NCBI GenBank assembly: GCA_015143735.1
Contig: VKHC01000001.1
Coordinates: forward strand, 1-64,000
Direction: 5' to 3'
DNA: 64,000 nucleotides
Source of the DNA: Synura sp. LO234KE
Taxonomy: Eukaryota > Sar > Synurophyceae > Synurales > Mallomonadaceae
The translations under genes were made by a program, and so were the position numbers. Under the pieces are notes generated by a model. It made no database searches, was not told the DNA's origin, and saw only the letters and a list, made by a program, of their open reading frames with translations. Positions within the stretch are counted from its first letter, which is position 1; each line of letters begins with the position of its first letter. Shown piece after piece: positions 18,905 to 29,576 of the stretch.

Positions 18905-21061
18905 ATGGAAAAAAATTTGAAAAGTTTAGAAGAAATTAAAGAAGTTGAAAAAACTTTACTCAAATTAGGAAATTTAAATGCTTCTTTTGATTATTTACAA
19001 ATTCGAATTGCATCTCCAACTAGAATCCGTAATTGGTCAGAAAAAATATTACCTAGTGGCGAAGTAATTGGAGAAGTTTTACGTGGTGAAACGATAAATT
19101 TTCGTACTCATCAACCTGAATTAAATGGATTATTTTGTGAAAAAATTTTTGGACCTGTCAAAAATTGGAAATGTAAATGTGGAAAATATAATGGATATGT
19201 GCATGATAAGATTTGTGAAGATTGCCAAGTTGAAATTATTGAATCTCGAGTTCGTAGATATCGAATGGGTTATATTGATTTAACTTGTCCTATTGCACAT
19301 ATTTGGTATTTTAAAGGCGTACCAAATTATTTAAGTGTATTATTAAAATGTTTCTCCAACCAATTAAAGATTACACATCTTGAAGAAATTATTTATTTTC
19401 AAGAAGGAGAATACATTCTTTCTACACAAAATCCTCTTTATCCTTTTTTTCGAGCTCCGAAAACTGCAGAAGAAAATGAATTAGAAAATTTATTGGGTAA
19501 TCCTTTTGATCCAGATTACCTAGATCCTTTTAATAAACGAAAAGTTAAAAAACGTTGTGGTGCAGAAATTTTAAAATTAGCTTTAGAAAGCATTGATCTA
19601 AAAAAAGAAATTACAAAATCACGAGATTCTCTTATTCATTGTCATTTAGGACATTTTATCGATTCGGTTAATTTATCTGAAAAAGTACGTTTAGAAAATA
19701 AGACATTAATTCGTCGAATAAGGATTTTTGAAAGCTTTTTTGCAACGAAAACAAATCCAAGCTGGTTAATTTTAACAGTTTTACCTGTTTTACCACCTCA
19801 TCTTCGACCATTAGTTGAATTAGATAATGGTCGATTAGTTGCAGCTGATGTTAATGAAATTTATCGAATTATTTTGACGCGAAATGATCGATTATATGAT
19901 TTTTTCTATAATTTTATTCCACCTGATTTAATTACTCTTCATGGACGAAAATTATTACAAGAAGCTGTCGATTCTTTAATTGATAATAGTCGCTTAAGTA
20001 AAGAAAAAGCTCTTCATTTAAATAATAAAGCCTTAAAAAGTTTAACAGAAATTTTGGAAGGAAAACAAGGAAGATTTCGCCAATCTTTATTAGGAAAACG
20101 TGTGGATTATTCAGGTCGTTCTGTTATTGTTGTAGGTCCAACATTAAGATTAAATCAATGTGGTTTACCGTATGAGATGGCGAAAGAACTTTTTCAACCT
20201 TTTTTAATTAATGAAATATTAAAAACTAAAACTCAAATTGTTACTCAAAATACAAAGATTGCAAGACTAATTATTAAAAAAAATAAACCCTTTCTTTGGA
20301 GATTATTGGAATTTTTGACATTAAATCATGCAATTCTTTTAAATCGAGCACCAACATTACATCGTTTTGGAATTCAAGCTTTTGATCCTTTACTTGTTTT
20401 GGGTCAAGCCATTCATTTACATCCTTTAGTTTGTACAGGTTTTAATGCAGATTTTGATGGAGATCAAATGGCGATTCATGTTCCATTATATGAAGCGAGT
20501 CAATTAGAAGCTCGTACAATGATGAGACCTTCTTATAATGTTTTATCACCATCAAATGGTGAAGTAATTTTAAAACCAACACAAGATATGGTTATTGGGA
20601 GTTATTATTTAACCTTAATGATAAATAAAACTAAATTTTCACTTCAAAAATGGTTTAGTAATGAACAACAGGCTTTATCTGCATATTATCAAAAAAATTT
20701 GAGTATTCATACCAGTATTTTAGTTCGATATGATCAATCAAATTTTCAAATTAAGATGGAAAAAGATCATTTTGAGTTTATCGATTTAGAAAATAAATTA
20801 AAAACTTATCAGAAACCTATTTATATTCTTAAAGAATACAAAGTAGGGAAAAATATTAATAAATTCTATTGGATAACTACAATTGGGGTATTGATAGGTT
20901 ATTTAAATGAAGATAAAACATATAACTTTACTACTTTATTTTTAGAAACAACACCAGGAAGATTATTATTTAGTATTAATTTTAAAAATTCAATAAAAAA
21001 AAGACAAGATGGTTTTAACTCGAACTTTAACAAAAAAAAATTTAGAGAGCTTAGTTTCTGA
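18905..21061 (+). CDS. rpoC1: RNA polymerase beta' subunit (N-terminal part)
   Basis: Carries the catalytic centre of plastid RNA polymerase. Visible: the zinc ribbon CKCGKYNGYVHDKICEDC near residue 77, the bridge to beta (GKQGRFRQSLLGKRVDYSGRS), and the Mg-binding NADFDGDQM near residue 515. The ATG at 18905 gives 718 residues; an in-frame TTG at 18893 is less likely. The C-terminal tail after GRLLFSINF is extended and overlaps the start of rpoC2 by 53 bases in another frame. Confidence 0.97.
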   Translation: MEKNLKSLEEIKEVEKTLLKLGNLNASFDYLQIRIASPTRIRNWSEKILPSGEVIGEVLRGETINFRTHQPELNGLFCEKIFGPVKNWKCKCGKYNGYVHDKICEDCQVEIIESRVRRYRMGYIDLTCPIAHIWYFKGVPNYLSVLLKCFSNQLKITHLEEIIYFQEGEYILSTQNPLYPFFRAPKTAEENELENLLGNPFDPDYLDPFNKRKVKKRCGAEILKLALESIDLKKEITKSRDSLIHCHLGHFIDSVNLSEKVRLENKTLIRRIRIFESFFATKTNPSWLILTVLPVLPPHLRPLVELDNGRLVAADVNEIYRIILTRNDRLYDFFYNFIPPDLITLHGRKLLQEAVDSLIDNSRLSKEKALHLNNKALKSLTEILEGKQGRFRQSLLGKRVDYSGRSVIVVGPTLRLNQCGLPYEMAKELFQPFLINEILKTKTQIVTQNTKIARLIIKKNKPFLWRLLEFLTLNHAILLNRAPTLHRFGIQAFDPLLVLGQAIHLHPLVCTGFNADFDGDQMAIHVPLYEASQLEARTMMRPSYNVLSPSNGEVILKPTQDMVIGSYYLTLMINKTKFSLQKWFSNEQQALSAYYQKNLSIHTSILVRYDQSNFQIKMEKDHFEFIDLENKLKTYQKPIYILKEYKVGKNINKFYWITTIGVLIGYLNEDKTYNFTTLFLETTPGRLLFSINFKNSIKKRQDGFNSNFNKKKFRELSF

Positions 21062-24000
21062 AACCTTTCTTCAATTTGGAAATTTATCTTCATCCTCTTT
21101 ATTAGATTCCTTAAAACTTTTAGGTTTTTATTATGCCACAGTTGCGGGTATTTCAATTAATATTGAAGATTTAAAAACTCCGGACGTTAAAAAAACATTT
21201 CTAAAAAATGCTAATGAGGAAGTTAATTTAGTAAGTTTACAATGGCAACAAGGATTAATTTCTGATACTGAACGTTTTCAAAGTATCATGAATACATGGA
21301 ATGTTGCAACAGAAGCTTTAAAAAATCGAATCATTGATTATTATCAAAATTTTGATCCGACTAATAATTTATATATTATGGCTTTTTCGGGAGCTAGAGG
21401 CAATATGTCACAAGTTCGACAATTAGTTGGAATGCGTGGGTTAATGTCAGATCAAGAAGGTAAAATTATTGATTTACCAATTCAAACTAACTTTCGTGAA
21501 GGTTTAAGTTCAATTGATTATATTATTTCTTCATATGGTGCACGAAAAGGAATTGTAGATACGGCTTTAAAAACAGCGGATTCGGGTTATTTAACAAGAA
21601 GGTTAATCTATATTGCTCAAGATTTAGTTATTCGTGAACCTAATTGTGGAACAAAAAAAGGAATTTTATTTTTATTACATCAAAAGTCTGATATTAAAAA
21701 TCTTCTTGGTAGAAGTTTAATTTCTATTCAATCTTCTAAAAAATTTTCATTTTTAGTCGACAATTCTAATTTGCTTTTAACAGAATCTTTTTTAAACTCT
21801 TTAAAAAAGAAAGAAAATTCATTAATTTTAAATGTTCGTTCTTCTTTAACTTGTGATTCTAATAATTCGATTTGTCAGAAATGTTATGGTTGGGATTTAT
21901 CACAAAATCAATTAATTGGGTTAGGTGAAGCTATAGGTATTATTGCTGGTCAATCAATCGGTGAACCTGGAACTCAATTAACTATGAGAACTTTTCATAC
22001 TGGTGGTATTTTTACTGGTGAAATGAGTAATCAGATTTTAGCTCCTTTTTCTGGTAAACTCTTTATTCCAAAATTTCTAAAAACCCTGTATTCTCGAACA
22101 AATCGAGGTCAATTGGTATTAAAATTACAACAAGAATTATCATTAAAACTTCAAAATTGGAAAGGTTTAAAAGAAACAATTTCATTAAATGTAGGATCTT
22201 CTTTGTATCTTTCTTCTACAGGTTTTGTGAAAAAAGGTCAATTAATTGCAGAATCTTCACTTCATTCTTTAAATTCTGGGAAACGTCGTCTAAAACCAAT
22301 TTATACATTATTAGCCGGTGAAATTAAATATGAAAATATTATTGTTCGAACACTAAGTTATAATAATAGAACTTTAAAAATTAATCAAGAAAATGGTGTA
22401 ATTTGGATTACTTCGGGAAAAGTCTTAATTGTTCCAAAAGAAATTGAGTATCAATTCCAAAAAAATTTAAATGATAAAAAATCTTTTGGTAAATTAAAAA
22501 TAATTACTCCTTTTTCCGGATTTATTCAATCTTCAAATAATTTTATTCGAATTGTTAAAAATGATCAAATCCTTGAACTTGATTTAACAAGTATTTTACC
22601 AAAAGTACAAAATTGTTCAATAAAAATTTCCCTTTTTTTCCAAAATTATCAATATGTAGATGCACATACTGTTGTAGGTATTTTAGAATTTTATCCTTCA
22701 GAGAAAGGTATTATTTATTCAATACGTAAAAAAGTATCAACTCATTTTCAAGTACTTTTTTTTATTTTAGAATCAGATATTTGGAGATTACATTCAGATG
22801 AAATAACAAATTTTTCTTATTTACGTAATAAACCAACATACATTCGATCTGGTAACTTTCTTAATTTAACTACTCAATTTAGTCGTTCAGGTTTTTTTTT
22901 AAAAAAAGATGGATTTAATTTTGTTTTTCAAAAAGCAATTCCTATTTATTTAACACAAGGAACAATTCTTAATTATAAACAAGGTGATTTTGTGCTTGAA
23001 AAAAAAATTTTTGCAACTTTACGAATTTCTACTCAACAAACTGAGGATATTGTTCAAGGTTTACCTAAAATTGAAGAATTAATTGAAGCTCGAAAGCCAA
23101 AAAAAAAAGCCTGCCTTGCGTTAAAACCCGGAATTTTTTTAGATTTTTATCCTGAAGAAAATACATTTCTGAAGGAATTAAATGTAATTTTTACAAACAA
23201 AGGTATTTTTAAAGTAGGGAAAGAAATAGAAAATTCGGAAAAGCCTTTTCTTAGTAAAACCGAAAAAAGAAATATACAGGCAAAATTAGCCAAAAGAAAA
23301 CGAAAACATCAAATCTGTTTATTTTGTCAGAGTATTTGGTTTAAAAAAACTTTAATTTTATATAATCAAAAACCTTTTCATTTAATTCCTATTCCTAATT
23401 TTTTTAAGCTTTCTAAAAAAGATAATACAAAGACTGATAAAAAAAAATCAAATAATAAATATTTTCAGTTTGATCGAAGAGATGATGTTTCTATTTTTGG
23501 AAGAAAAAAACCTTCATCTTGGATAAAAGTTGAAAATGTTCAAAAACAAACAAATGAAATTTTTATAGCCAAATTTTTTAAGTTTCAAGAAGGAAAAGTT
23601 TTTCCATGGCTAAAAATAAAAAAAAATAAAAATGATTTTCTTTTTAAAAATCAAAAAAATGATTATTTAGTTAAAAGAAGTGATGGAAGTTTTTTTCTGT
23701 TAGAATCTGTAAGACCATTAAGTGAATATAAAATGAACTCCTCTTCTACCATTTTGTATAAACCGGGAACTTTTGTTGATATTGGAGAACCTTTAACAGA
23801 AGGTTTAATTGATGCACATGATTTATTAAATATTTTATTTAAATATCATTCTTTTTTAGATGGAATGGCAAAAGGAACTGAAAAAAGTTTAACAAAATTT
23901 CAATTACTTTTTACAAATTCGATTCAATCAATTTATCAATCGCAAGGAGTTAATATTGCAAGTAAACACGTTGAGATTATTGTAAAACAAATGACAGCTA

Positions 24001-24380
24001 AAGTTTTAATAAAAGAAAGTGGTGATACTCCATTTTTACCTGGTGAACTCATTCGTTTTTCTTTAGTTAAAGAAATTTGTAAAATTTTAGAGTTTAATGA
24101 ATCTACTCATAAATTACCCAAATATGAACCAATTTTATTAGCAACTACCAAAGCATCTTTAAGTAAAGATGGCTTCTTATCTGCAGCAGGCTTTCAAGAA
24201 ACAAAACGGGTATTAACAAAAGCTGCCATTGAAGGATCATTAGATTGGTTACGAGGATTGAAAGAGTGTATTATTATTGGTAGACTAATTCCTGCAGGGT
24301 CCACATTCTTAAATTATAAGAGTTATTTGGATAGTATCCATTTATTTAAAACGAAAAAAGAAAATTCCTTAAAAGATTAA
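21009..24380 (+). CDS. rpoC2: RNA polymerase beta'' subunit (C-terminal part of beta')
   Basis: Plastid and cyanobacterial beta' is split, and this is the C-terminal half (1123 residues). Conserved: GYYATVAGISI-like start (GFYYATVAGISINIEDL), trigger-loop region FSGARGNMSQVRQLVGMRG, the zinc site CDSNNSICQKCYG, GEAIGIIAGQSIGEPGTQLTMRTFHTGG, VQGLPKIEELIEARKPK, and a C-terminal FLSAAGFQETKRVLTKAAIEGSLDWLRGLKE. After ARKPK there is a long lysine-rich, poorly conserved stretch (about residues 700-920). It begins inside the end of rpoC1. Confidence 0.97.
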   Translation: MVLTRTLTKKNLESLVSETFLQFGNLSSSSLLDSLKLLGFYYATVAGISINIEDLKTPDVKKTFLKNANEEVNLVSLQWQQGLISDTERFQSIMNTWNVATEALKNRIIDYYQNFDPTNNLYIMAFSGARGNMSQVRQLVGMRGLMSDQEGKIIDLPIQTNFREGLSSIDYIISSYGARKGIVDTALKTADSGYLTRRLIYIAQDLVIREPNCGTKKGILFLLHQKSDIKNLLGRSLISIQSSKKFSFLVDNSNLLLTESFLNSLKKKENSLILNVRSSLTCDSNNSICQKCYGWDLSQNQLIGLGEAIGIIAGQSIGEPGTQLTMRTFHTGGIFTGEMSNQILAPFSGKLFIPKFLKTLYSRTNRGQLVLKLQQELSLKLQNWKGLKETISLNVGSSLYLSSTGFVKKGQLIAESSLHSLNSGKRRLKPIYTLLAGEIKYENIIVRTLSYNNRTLKINQENGVIWITSGKVLIVPKEIEYQFQKNLNDKKSFGKLKIITPFSGFIQSSNNFIRIVKNDQILELDLTSILPKVQNCSIKISLFFQNYQYVDAHTVVGILEFYPSEKGIIYSIRKKVSTHFQVLFFILESDIWRLHSDEITNFSYLRNKPTYIRSGNFLNLTTQFSRSGFFLKKDGFNFVFQKAIPIYLTQGTILNYKQGDFVLEKKIFATLRISTQQTEDIVQGLPKIEELIEARKPKKKACLALKPGIFLDFYPEENTFLKELNVIFTNKGIFKVGKEIENSEKPFLSKTEKRNIQAKLAKRKRKHQICLFCQSIWFKKTLILYNQKPFHLIPIPNFFKLSKKDNTKTDKKKSNNKYFQFDRRDDVSIFGRKKPSSWIKVENVQKQTNEIFIAKFFKFQEGKVFPWLKIKKNKNDFLFKNQKNDYLVKRSDGSFFLLESVRPLSEYKMNSSSTILYKPGTFVDIGEPLTEGLIDAHDLLNILFKYHSFLDGMAKGTEKSLTKFQLLFTNSIQSIYQSQGVNIASKHVEIIVKQMTAKVLIKESGDTPFLPGELIRFSLVKEICKILEFNESTHKLPKYEPILLATTKASLSKDGFLSAAGFQETKRVLTKAAIEGSLDWLRGLKECIIIGRLIPAGSTFLNYKSYLDSIHLFKTKKENSLKD

Positions 24381-24399
24381 AAAACTGAAAAAATTACTC

Positions 24400-25143
24400 A
24401 TGTCTGAAAAATTAAGTAAAAAAGAAATTGCTAAACAATATGTTAAAGCATCGGTTCATTATGGTCATCCTCCAAAGGAATGGAATCCAAAAATGGCGCC
24501 TTATATTCTATATGAAAAATACGGATATCATATTTTAGATTTAGTAAAAACGTCAAAACTCCTTCGTTTAGCTGGAAATATTTTACAAAAAAAAGCAGAA
24601 AAAGGTGGTAAATTTCTATTTGTAGGAACAAGTAAAATTGCAGCTTCTATCGTTGCAAAACAAGCAAAGCGTTGTGAGAGTTTTTATATTAATTATCGTT
24701 GGTTAGGAGGAATGCTAACAAATTGGTCCACTGTGCAAAAACAAATTGATCGATTAAAATTACTAGAGGAACAAGAAAAAGATGGTTTATTTGAAAATTT
24801 ATCTAAAAAAGAATTAAGTAAAAAAAAAAAAGAAATTGAAAAATTACGACGTCTTTTTAATGGAATAAAAAATATGGCTTCTTTACCAGATGTAATTATT
24901 TTTACCAATCAATTAAAAGATACATTAGCTATTCAAGAGTCTTTGCGTTTAGGGATTCCAACAATTTCAATTGTTGATACAAATTGTAATCCAGATTTAA
25001 TTCCATATCCAATTCCTGCTAATGATGATTCAAGTTCTTCAATAAATTTTATCTTAAATTATTTAGTGAATAGAATTCAGGTTGGGTATAATAATAGTGG
25101 AGAACATAATTTAACTGATTTAAATGAAAGTCTTAATTTTTAA
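24400..25143 (+). CDS. rps2: 30S ribosomal protein S2
   Basis: Small-subunit head protein, 247 residues. Family blocks: ASVHYGHPPKEWNPKMAPYI, KGGKFLFVGTSKIAASIV, YINYRWLGGMLTNWSTV, LPDVIIFTNQ, LGIPTISIVDTNCNPDLIPYPIPANDDSS. It follows rpoC2 by 19 bases and precedes atpI. The usual red-algal partner tsf is missing from this spot. Confidence 0.98.
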   Translation: MSEKLSKKEIAKQYVKASVHYGHPPKEWNPKMAPYILYEKYGYHILDLVKTSKLLRLAGNILQKKAEKGGKFLFVGTSKIAASIVAKQAKRCESFYINYRWLGGMLTNWSTVQKQIDRLKLLEEQEKDGLFENLSKKELSKKKKEIEKLRRLFNGIKNMASLPDVIIFTNQLKDTLAIQESLRLGIPTISIVDTNCNPDLIPYPIPANDDSSSSINFILNYLVNRIQVGYNNSGEHNLTDLNESLNF

Positions 25144-25260
25144 ATTTTTTTAATTTTCTATAAGAAATTTGTTTATTCTTTTGGTCCAAAAGAATAAAAT
25201 TTTTTCAATGTTTTGAAAAAGTTTTTATTTCTTAAAAAGTCATTCTTACCAGAAAACAAT

Positions 25261-25968
25261 ATGTTTACTTTTCTTTTATCTAATATCGAAGTTGGATCTC
25301 ATTTGTATATTAACTTTGGCGAAAATTTACATTTGCATGCAGAAACACTTATTATTTCAACTCTTGTAATTTTTTTAATTAGTGTTTTATTAATTGTTGG
25401 TGCAAGTAATTTAAATAAAAAACCTAACTCTTTACAAAATTTTCTCGAAGTTATTTATGATTTAGTAAAAAGCGTAGCAATTACGCAAATGGGTCCATCG
25501 TATTACTCACAATTTTTACCTTTTATTGCAACTCTTTTTCTTTTTATTTTAGGTGCAAATTGGGCAGGGGCTTTAGTTCCATGGAAAATTATTGAAATTC
25601 CAGAAGGAGAATTTGCTGCTCCTACAAATGATATCAATACAACAGCTTGTTTAGCTATTTTAACTTCTATTACTTATTTTGGAGCAGGTTTTAAGATTAA
25701 AGGAATTGGTTATTTTGCAAGATATATTAAACCAACACCTTTATTATTACCTATTAATATTATTGAAGATTTTACAAAACCACTTTCTTTAAATTTCCGT
25801 TTATTTGGAAATATTGTTGCTGATGAATTAACAGTAACAGTAATATGTTCGGTTGTTCCTCTTTTTATTCCTGTTCCAATTATGATACTTGGACTTTTTG
25901 CAAGTACTATTCAAGCCTTAATTTTTGCAACCTTAGCTTCAGCTTATATTGGAGAAGTGATTGAATAA
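25261..25968 (+). CDS. atpI: ATP synthase CF0 subunit a (IV)
   Basis: Proton-channel subunit of the thylakoid ATP synthase, 235 residues with five or six membrane helices. Conserved motifs: the helix with the essential arginine (PLSLNFRLFGNIVADELTV) and IQALIFATLASAYIGEVIE at the C-terminus. The frame extends upstream to a TTG at 25213, but the ATG at 25261 (MFTFLLSNIEVGSHLY) fits the family. Confidence 0.97.
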   Translation: MFTFLLSNIEVGSHLYINFGENLHLHAETLIISTLVIFLISVLLIVGASNLNKKPNSLQNFLEVIYDLVKSVAITQMGPSYYSQFLPFIATLFLFILGANWAGALVPWKIIEIPEGEFAAPTNDINTTACLAILTSITYFGAGFKIKGIGYFARYIKPTPLLLPINIIEDFTKPLSLNFRLFGNIVADELTVTVICSVVPLFIPVPIMILGLFASTIQALIFATLASAYIGEVIE

Positions 25969-25978
25969 AAGGTATTGA

Positions 25979-26273
<295 letters not shown>

Positions 26274-26275
<2 letters not shown>

Positions 26276-26338
26276 AAAAAGAGTTCCGCGATTTTCTGCT
26301 AAATATAAGAAAGTCAAAAGCGGAACTTTTTTTTTTTA
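26274..26338 (+). terminator. Intrinsic-type terminator after atpH
   Basis: The stem AGTTCCGC (26282-26289) pairs with GCGGAACT (26320-26327). It is flanked by an A run and followed by a run of 11 T, the layout of a rho-independent terminator. It sits between atpH and atpG, so it could attenuate the rest of the atp cluster relative to the highly needed c subunit. Confidence 0.7.
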
Positions 26339-26363
26339 ATTATTAAATAATAAACAGAAATCT

Positions 26364-26822
26364 ATGAGCTTGTTAGATACATTTATTTTAAGCAAAAGTG
26401 GATTATTCGATTTCGATCTCACTTTTTTTACTGAAACGGCTGAATTTATTTTCTTATCTTTTATTGTTACTTTTTTCTTTATTTCGCCAATTTCTAAACA
26501 ATTAGATGAACGCGCTGAATTTATAAATAAAAATTTACGCAAGTCCATGTTCTATATTACATATAGTTATGAAAAAATAATTTTTTCTGTTGGACTTTTA
26601 ACATCTGAAATTACAGAACTGACACGTCAAGTTAAACTATTGAAAACATACTCGTATGAAAATTTAGAAAACGAAGTTTTTATAGTGCAACAAGAAATCG
26701 GAAAACTTTTAAGTAAATTAAAAGGAGATCTTTCAATTCAATCTGCCTATTTGTTTTCAAATCTGCTGAATGAAGTTGTTTCTTTAAGTGATATGTTTTA
26801 TTCTAAAAAATTTAAAATATAA
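26364..26822 (+). CDS. atpG: ATP synthase CF0 subunit b' (II)
   Basis: Peripheral stalk subunit found in photosynthetic ATP synthases. The 152-residue product has one N-terminal membrane helix (TAEFIFLSFIVTFFFISPI) followed by the typical QLDERAEFINKNLRKS and a helical charged region. Position between atpH and atpF is canonical. The sequence is divergent after residue 60. Confidence 0.93.
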   Translation: MSLLDTFILSKSGLFDFDLTFFTETAEFIFLSFIVTFFFISPISKQLDERAEFINKNLRKSMFYITYSYEKIIFSVGLLTSEITELTRQVKLLKTYSYENLENEVFIVQQEIGKLLSKLKGDLSIQSAYLFSNLLNEVVSLSDMFYSKKFKI

Positions 26823-26843
26823 ATTTATTTTTTGATTGAAGTT

Positions 26844-27380
26844 ATGAATTGGAATTTTTTTTCATTTTTTTTAAGTGAGGAAGGAGAGAGTTTTTTACAA
26901 TTTAATCCGAATCTTTTAGAAACAAATCTCTTTAATATTTTAATCTTAATTGGGATTTTAGTTTATGCCAACAATGTTTCGTTTAGTGTTACATTACGTC
27001 AACGTCAAACCGAAATTATTCAAGCAATTGAAAATGCTCAAAATGATGTAGTCAATGCATCTAATTACTATTATGAAATTGAAAAAGGTTTGACACAAAG
27101 CTTATTTTGGCTACAAACATGGAAAGTTTTTTATCAAAAAGAAAAAATTGATATAATTGAAAGAAAGTATGAAATAATAAAAAAAGGATTAAAAGAGACT
27201 TTTTTAACTACTGATCTCCTTATTTCAACGTTAGAAAAAAAAGCTTTTTTATCTTTACAACGTTATGTTTTATATTTGACAGTTAGTACAATTTTACAAA
27301 GATTTTTAGTTTTAACGACTTTTGAACAATCCCGACTTATTGAATTAATTTTATTGAAATTAGGGGGGAATAAAAAATGA
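26844..27380 (+). CDS. atpF: ATP synthase CF0 subunit b (I)
   Basis: Second peripheral stalk subunit, 178 residues from the ATG at 26844 (an in-frame TTG lies at 26832). It has an N-terminal membrane helix (LETNLFNILILIGILVYANNVSF) followed by LRQRQTEIIQAIENAQ, the conserved start of the stalk helix. Its stop codon overlaps the atpD start (ATGA at 27377-27380), implying translational coupling. Confidence 0.95.
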   Translation: MNWNFFSFFLSEEGESFLQFNPNLLETNLFNILILIGILVYANNVSFSVTLRQRQTEIIQAIENAQNDVVNASNYYYEIEKGLTQSLFWLQTWKVFYQKEKIDIIERKYEIIKKGLKETFLTTDLLISTLEKKAFLSLQRYVLYLTVSTILQRFLVLTTFEQSRLIELILLKLGGNKK

Positions 27381-27982
27381 GTTTTCCAAAAAAAGCAGTA
27401 ACTACATATGCTAAATCTTTTTTCTTCACTATTCAAAATTTTCAACCAAAAGAAGAAAGAAGAGTTTTATTTGATGTCTCTAATGTTTATATAAGAGATG
27501 AATTTTCTTTTTTGCCCGATATTCATTCAATTGGTGAAGAATTAATTCTTTTACGTGCCATTCTGTTAAGTTCAGTTGTCATGAAAGATTATTTTAAAAA
27601 TCCCACTTATTCGGATAAACAAAAATTAAAATTATTATTTGTTATTTTTCCTGGACTAACTATTCCTGTAAAAGCTTTTTTAAAAATTTTAGCTGAACGA
27701 AGTGTATTAAATTTAATTCCTGAAATTGCTGAAGAATATGGAAAAATTTTATTAGACTTAAAAGGAATTCAGACAGTTAAATTAGTTGTTGCTAGTCCGC
27801 TAGATGAAAGTTATGGTGCTCTTCTACTTTCAACTTTAAAAAAAATTACAAAATCAAAAACTATCTTACTAAATGTTTTTCATAATCCGAAAATTCTAGC
27901 TGGATTTATTATTGAATATAAATCAGTTTTACTAGATTTAAGTATTTTAAAAGATTTTAGTCTATTAATTAATGAAGTTTAA
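27377..27982 (+). CDS. atpD: ATP synthase CF1 delta subunit
   Basis: Links the CF1 head to the peripheral stalk. The 201-residue product ends with the conserved region KTILLNVFHNPKILAGFIIEYKSVLLDLSILKDFSLL, which matches the OSCP/delta signature. The N-terminal six-helix domain is divergent. It is translationally coupled to atpF and 82 bases before atpA. Confidence 0.94.
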   Translation: MSFPKKAVTTYAKSFFFTIQNFQPKEERRVLFDVSNVYIRDEFSFLPDIHSIGEELILLRAILLSSVVMKDYFKNPTYSDKQKLKLLFVIFPGLTIPVKAFLKILAERSVLNLIPEIAEEYGKILLDLKGIQTVKLVVASPLDESYGALLLSTLKKITKSKTILLNVFHNPKILAGFIIEYKSVLLDLSILKDFSLLINEV

Positions 27983-28064
27983 TTAAAGATAAAAAATAAA
28001 ATTTAGACTTATTGCCTTACAGTAGATAATTCAAACCTAAAAATGATTAAGTAAAAAAGTAATT

Positions 28065-29576
28065 ATGAACAAAGTAAACCAATTAACTAATTTCGTCGAA
28101 AATAAGTTGAATGAATATACACAAACTACAACAAGAACAGCAGATGTTGGAGTTGTTTTACAAGTTGGAGATGGGATTGCCCGTATTTTTGGATTAGAAA
28201 ATGTTTCTTCGGGTGAACTATTAGAATTTGAAGATTTAACTCTTGGAATTGCTTTAAATTTAGAAACTAGTAATGTTGGAGCTGTACTTATGAGTACTGG
28301 ACGTACTATTATGCAAGGAAGTACAGTAAGAGCAACTGGAAAAATTGCTCAAATTCCAGTAGGAAATGAGTTATTAGGACGAGTTGTAGATGCTTTAGTT
28401 ACACCTATTGATGGAAAAGGAAGCATTTCAACAACAGAAACTCGTTTAATTGAGTCTTTGGCTCCCGGTATTATTGCTAGACAATCAGTTTGTGAACCTC
28501 TTCAAACTGGGATTGTTTCTATTGATGCAATGATTCCTATTGGACGAGGTCAACGTGAATTAATTATCGGAGATCGTCAAACAGGTAAAACATCAATTGC
28601 TTTAGATACAATTTTAAATCAAAAAGAAGAAAATGTTATTTGTGTTTATGTAGCCATTGGTCAAAAAGCTTCAACAGTTGCTCAAGCTGTAGATGTTTTA
28701 GCTGAACGTGGTGCTTTATCTTATTGTGTTATTGTTGCTGCGAATGCTAGTGATCCTGCAACGTTACAATATTTAGCTCCGTACACTGGTGCTAGTATTG
28801 CTGAATATTTCATGTATAAAGGAAAACATACGTTAGTAATTTATGATGATTTAACTAAACAAGCTCAATCTTATCGTCAAATGTCTTTATTATTACGTCG
28901 TCCACCTGGGCGTGAAGCTTATCCTGGTGATGTTTTTTATTTACATTCACGTTTACTAGAACGTGCGGCTAAATTAAATGATAGTTTAGGAGGCGGAAGT
29001 ATGACTGCACTTCCAATTGTTGAAACAGAAGCAGGGGATGTATCTGCGTATATTCCTACGAATGTAATTTCAATTACAGATGGACAAATCTTTTTATCAA
29101 AAGATCTTTTTAATTCCGGTATTAAACCTGCAATTGATGTAGGTATTTCGGTTTCTCGAGTAGGTTCTGCAGCCCAAATTAAAGCAATGAAGCAAGTTGC
29201 AGGGAAATTAAAATTAGAATTAGCTCAATTTGCAGAATTAGAGGCGTTTTCACAATTTTCATCAGATTTAGATAAAGCAACTTTACAACAATTGGCACGT
29301 GGACAAAGATTAAGAGAACTTTTAAAACAACCACAAAATTCTCCTAAATCAGTAGAACAACAAGTTGCTCTTATTTATGCGGGTACAAATGGCTATTTAG
29401 ATAAATATCCAGTTCCGGTTGTAACAAAATTTGTTAGTTTATTACAAGACTATTTAATAAATAAAGAAACTGAGTTTGTTTCTTTAATTAAAGAATCAAA
29501 AAAATTAACACCAGAAGCCGAAACAATTTTAAAAAATATTATTACTAAAGTAGATCAAGAAATATCTGCTCTTTAA
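28065..29576 (+). CDS. atpA: ATP synthase CF1 alpha subunit
   Basis: Non-catalytic nucleotide-binding subunit of the CF1 hexamer, 503 residues. It shows Walker [14 protein letters not shown] near residue 170, [12 protein letters not shown], the [29 protein letters not shown] block and the arginine finger region [13 protein letters not shown]. The last gene of the atp cluster; its stop codon overlaps the stop codon of convergent sufC. Confidence 0.99.
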   Translation: MNKVNQLTNFVENKLNEYTQTTTRTADVGVVLQVGDGIARIFGLENVSSGELLEFEDLTLGIALNLETSNVGAVLMSTGRTIMQGSTVRATGKIAQIPVGNELLGRVVDALVTPIDGKGSISTTETRLIESLAPGIIARQSVCEPLQTGIVSIDAMIPIGRGQRELIIGDRQTGKTSIALDTILNQKEENVICVYVAIGQKASTVAQAVDVLAERGALSYCVIVAANASDPATLQYLAPYTGASIAEYFMYKGKHTLVIYDDLTKQAQSYRQMSLLLRRPPGREAYPGDVFYLHSRLLERAAKLNDSLGGGSMTALPIVETEAGDVSAYIPTNVISITDGQIFLSKDLFNSGIKPAIDVGISVSRVGSAAQIKAMKQVAGKLKLELAQFAELEAFSQFSSDLDKATLQQLARGQRLRELLKQPQNSPKSVEQQVALIYAGTNGYLDKYPVPVVTKFVSLLQDYLINKETEFVSLIKESKKLTPEAETILKNIITKVDQEISAL

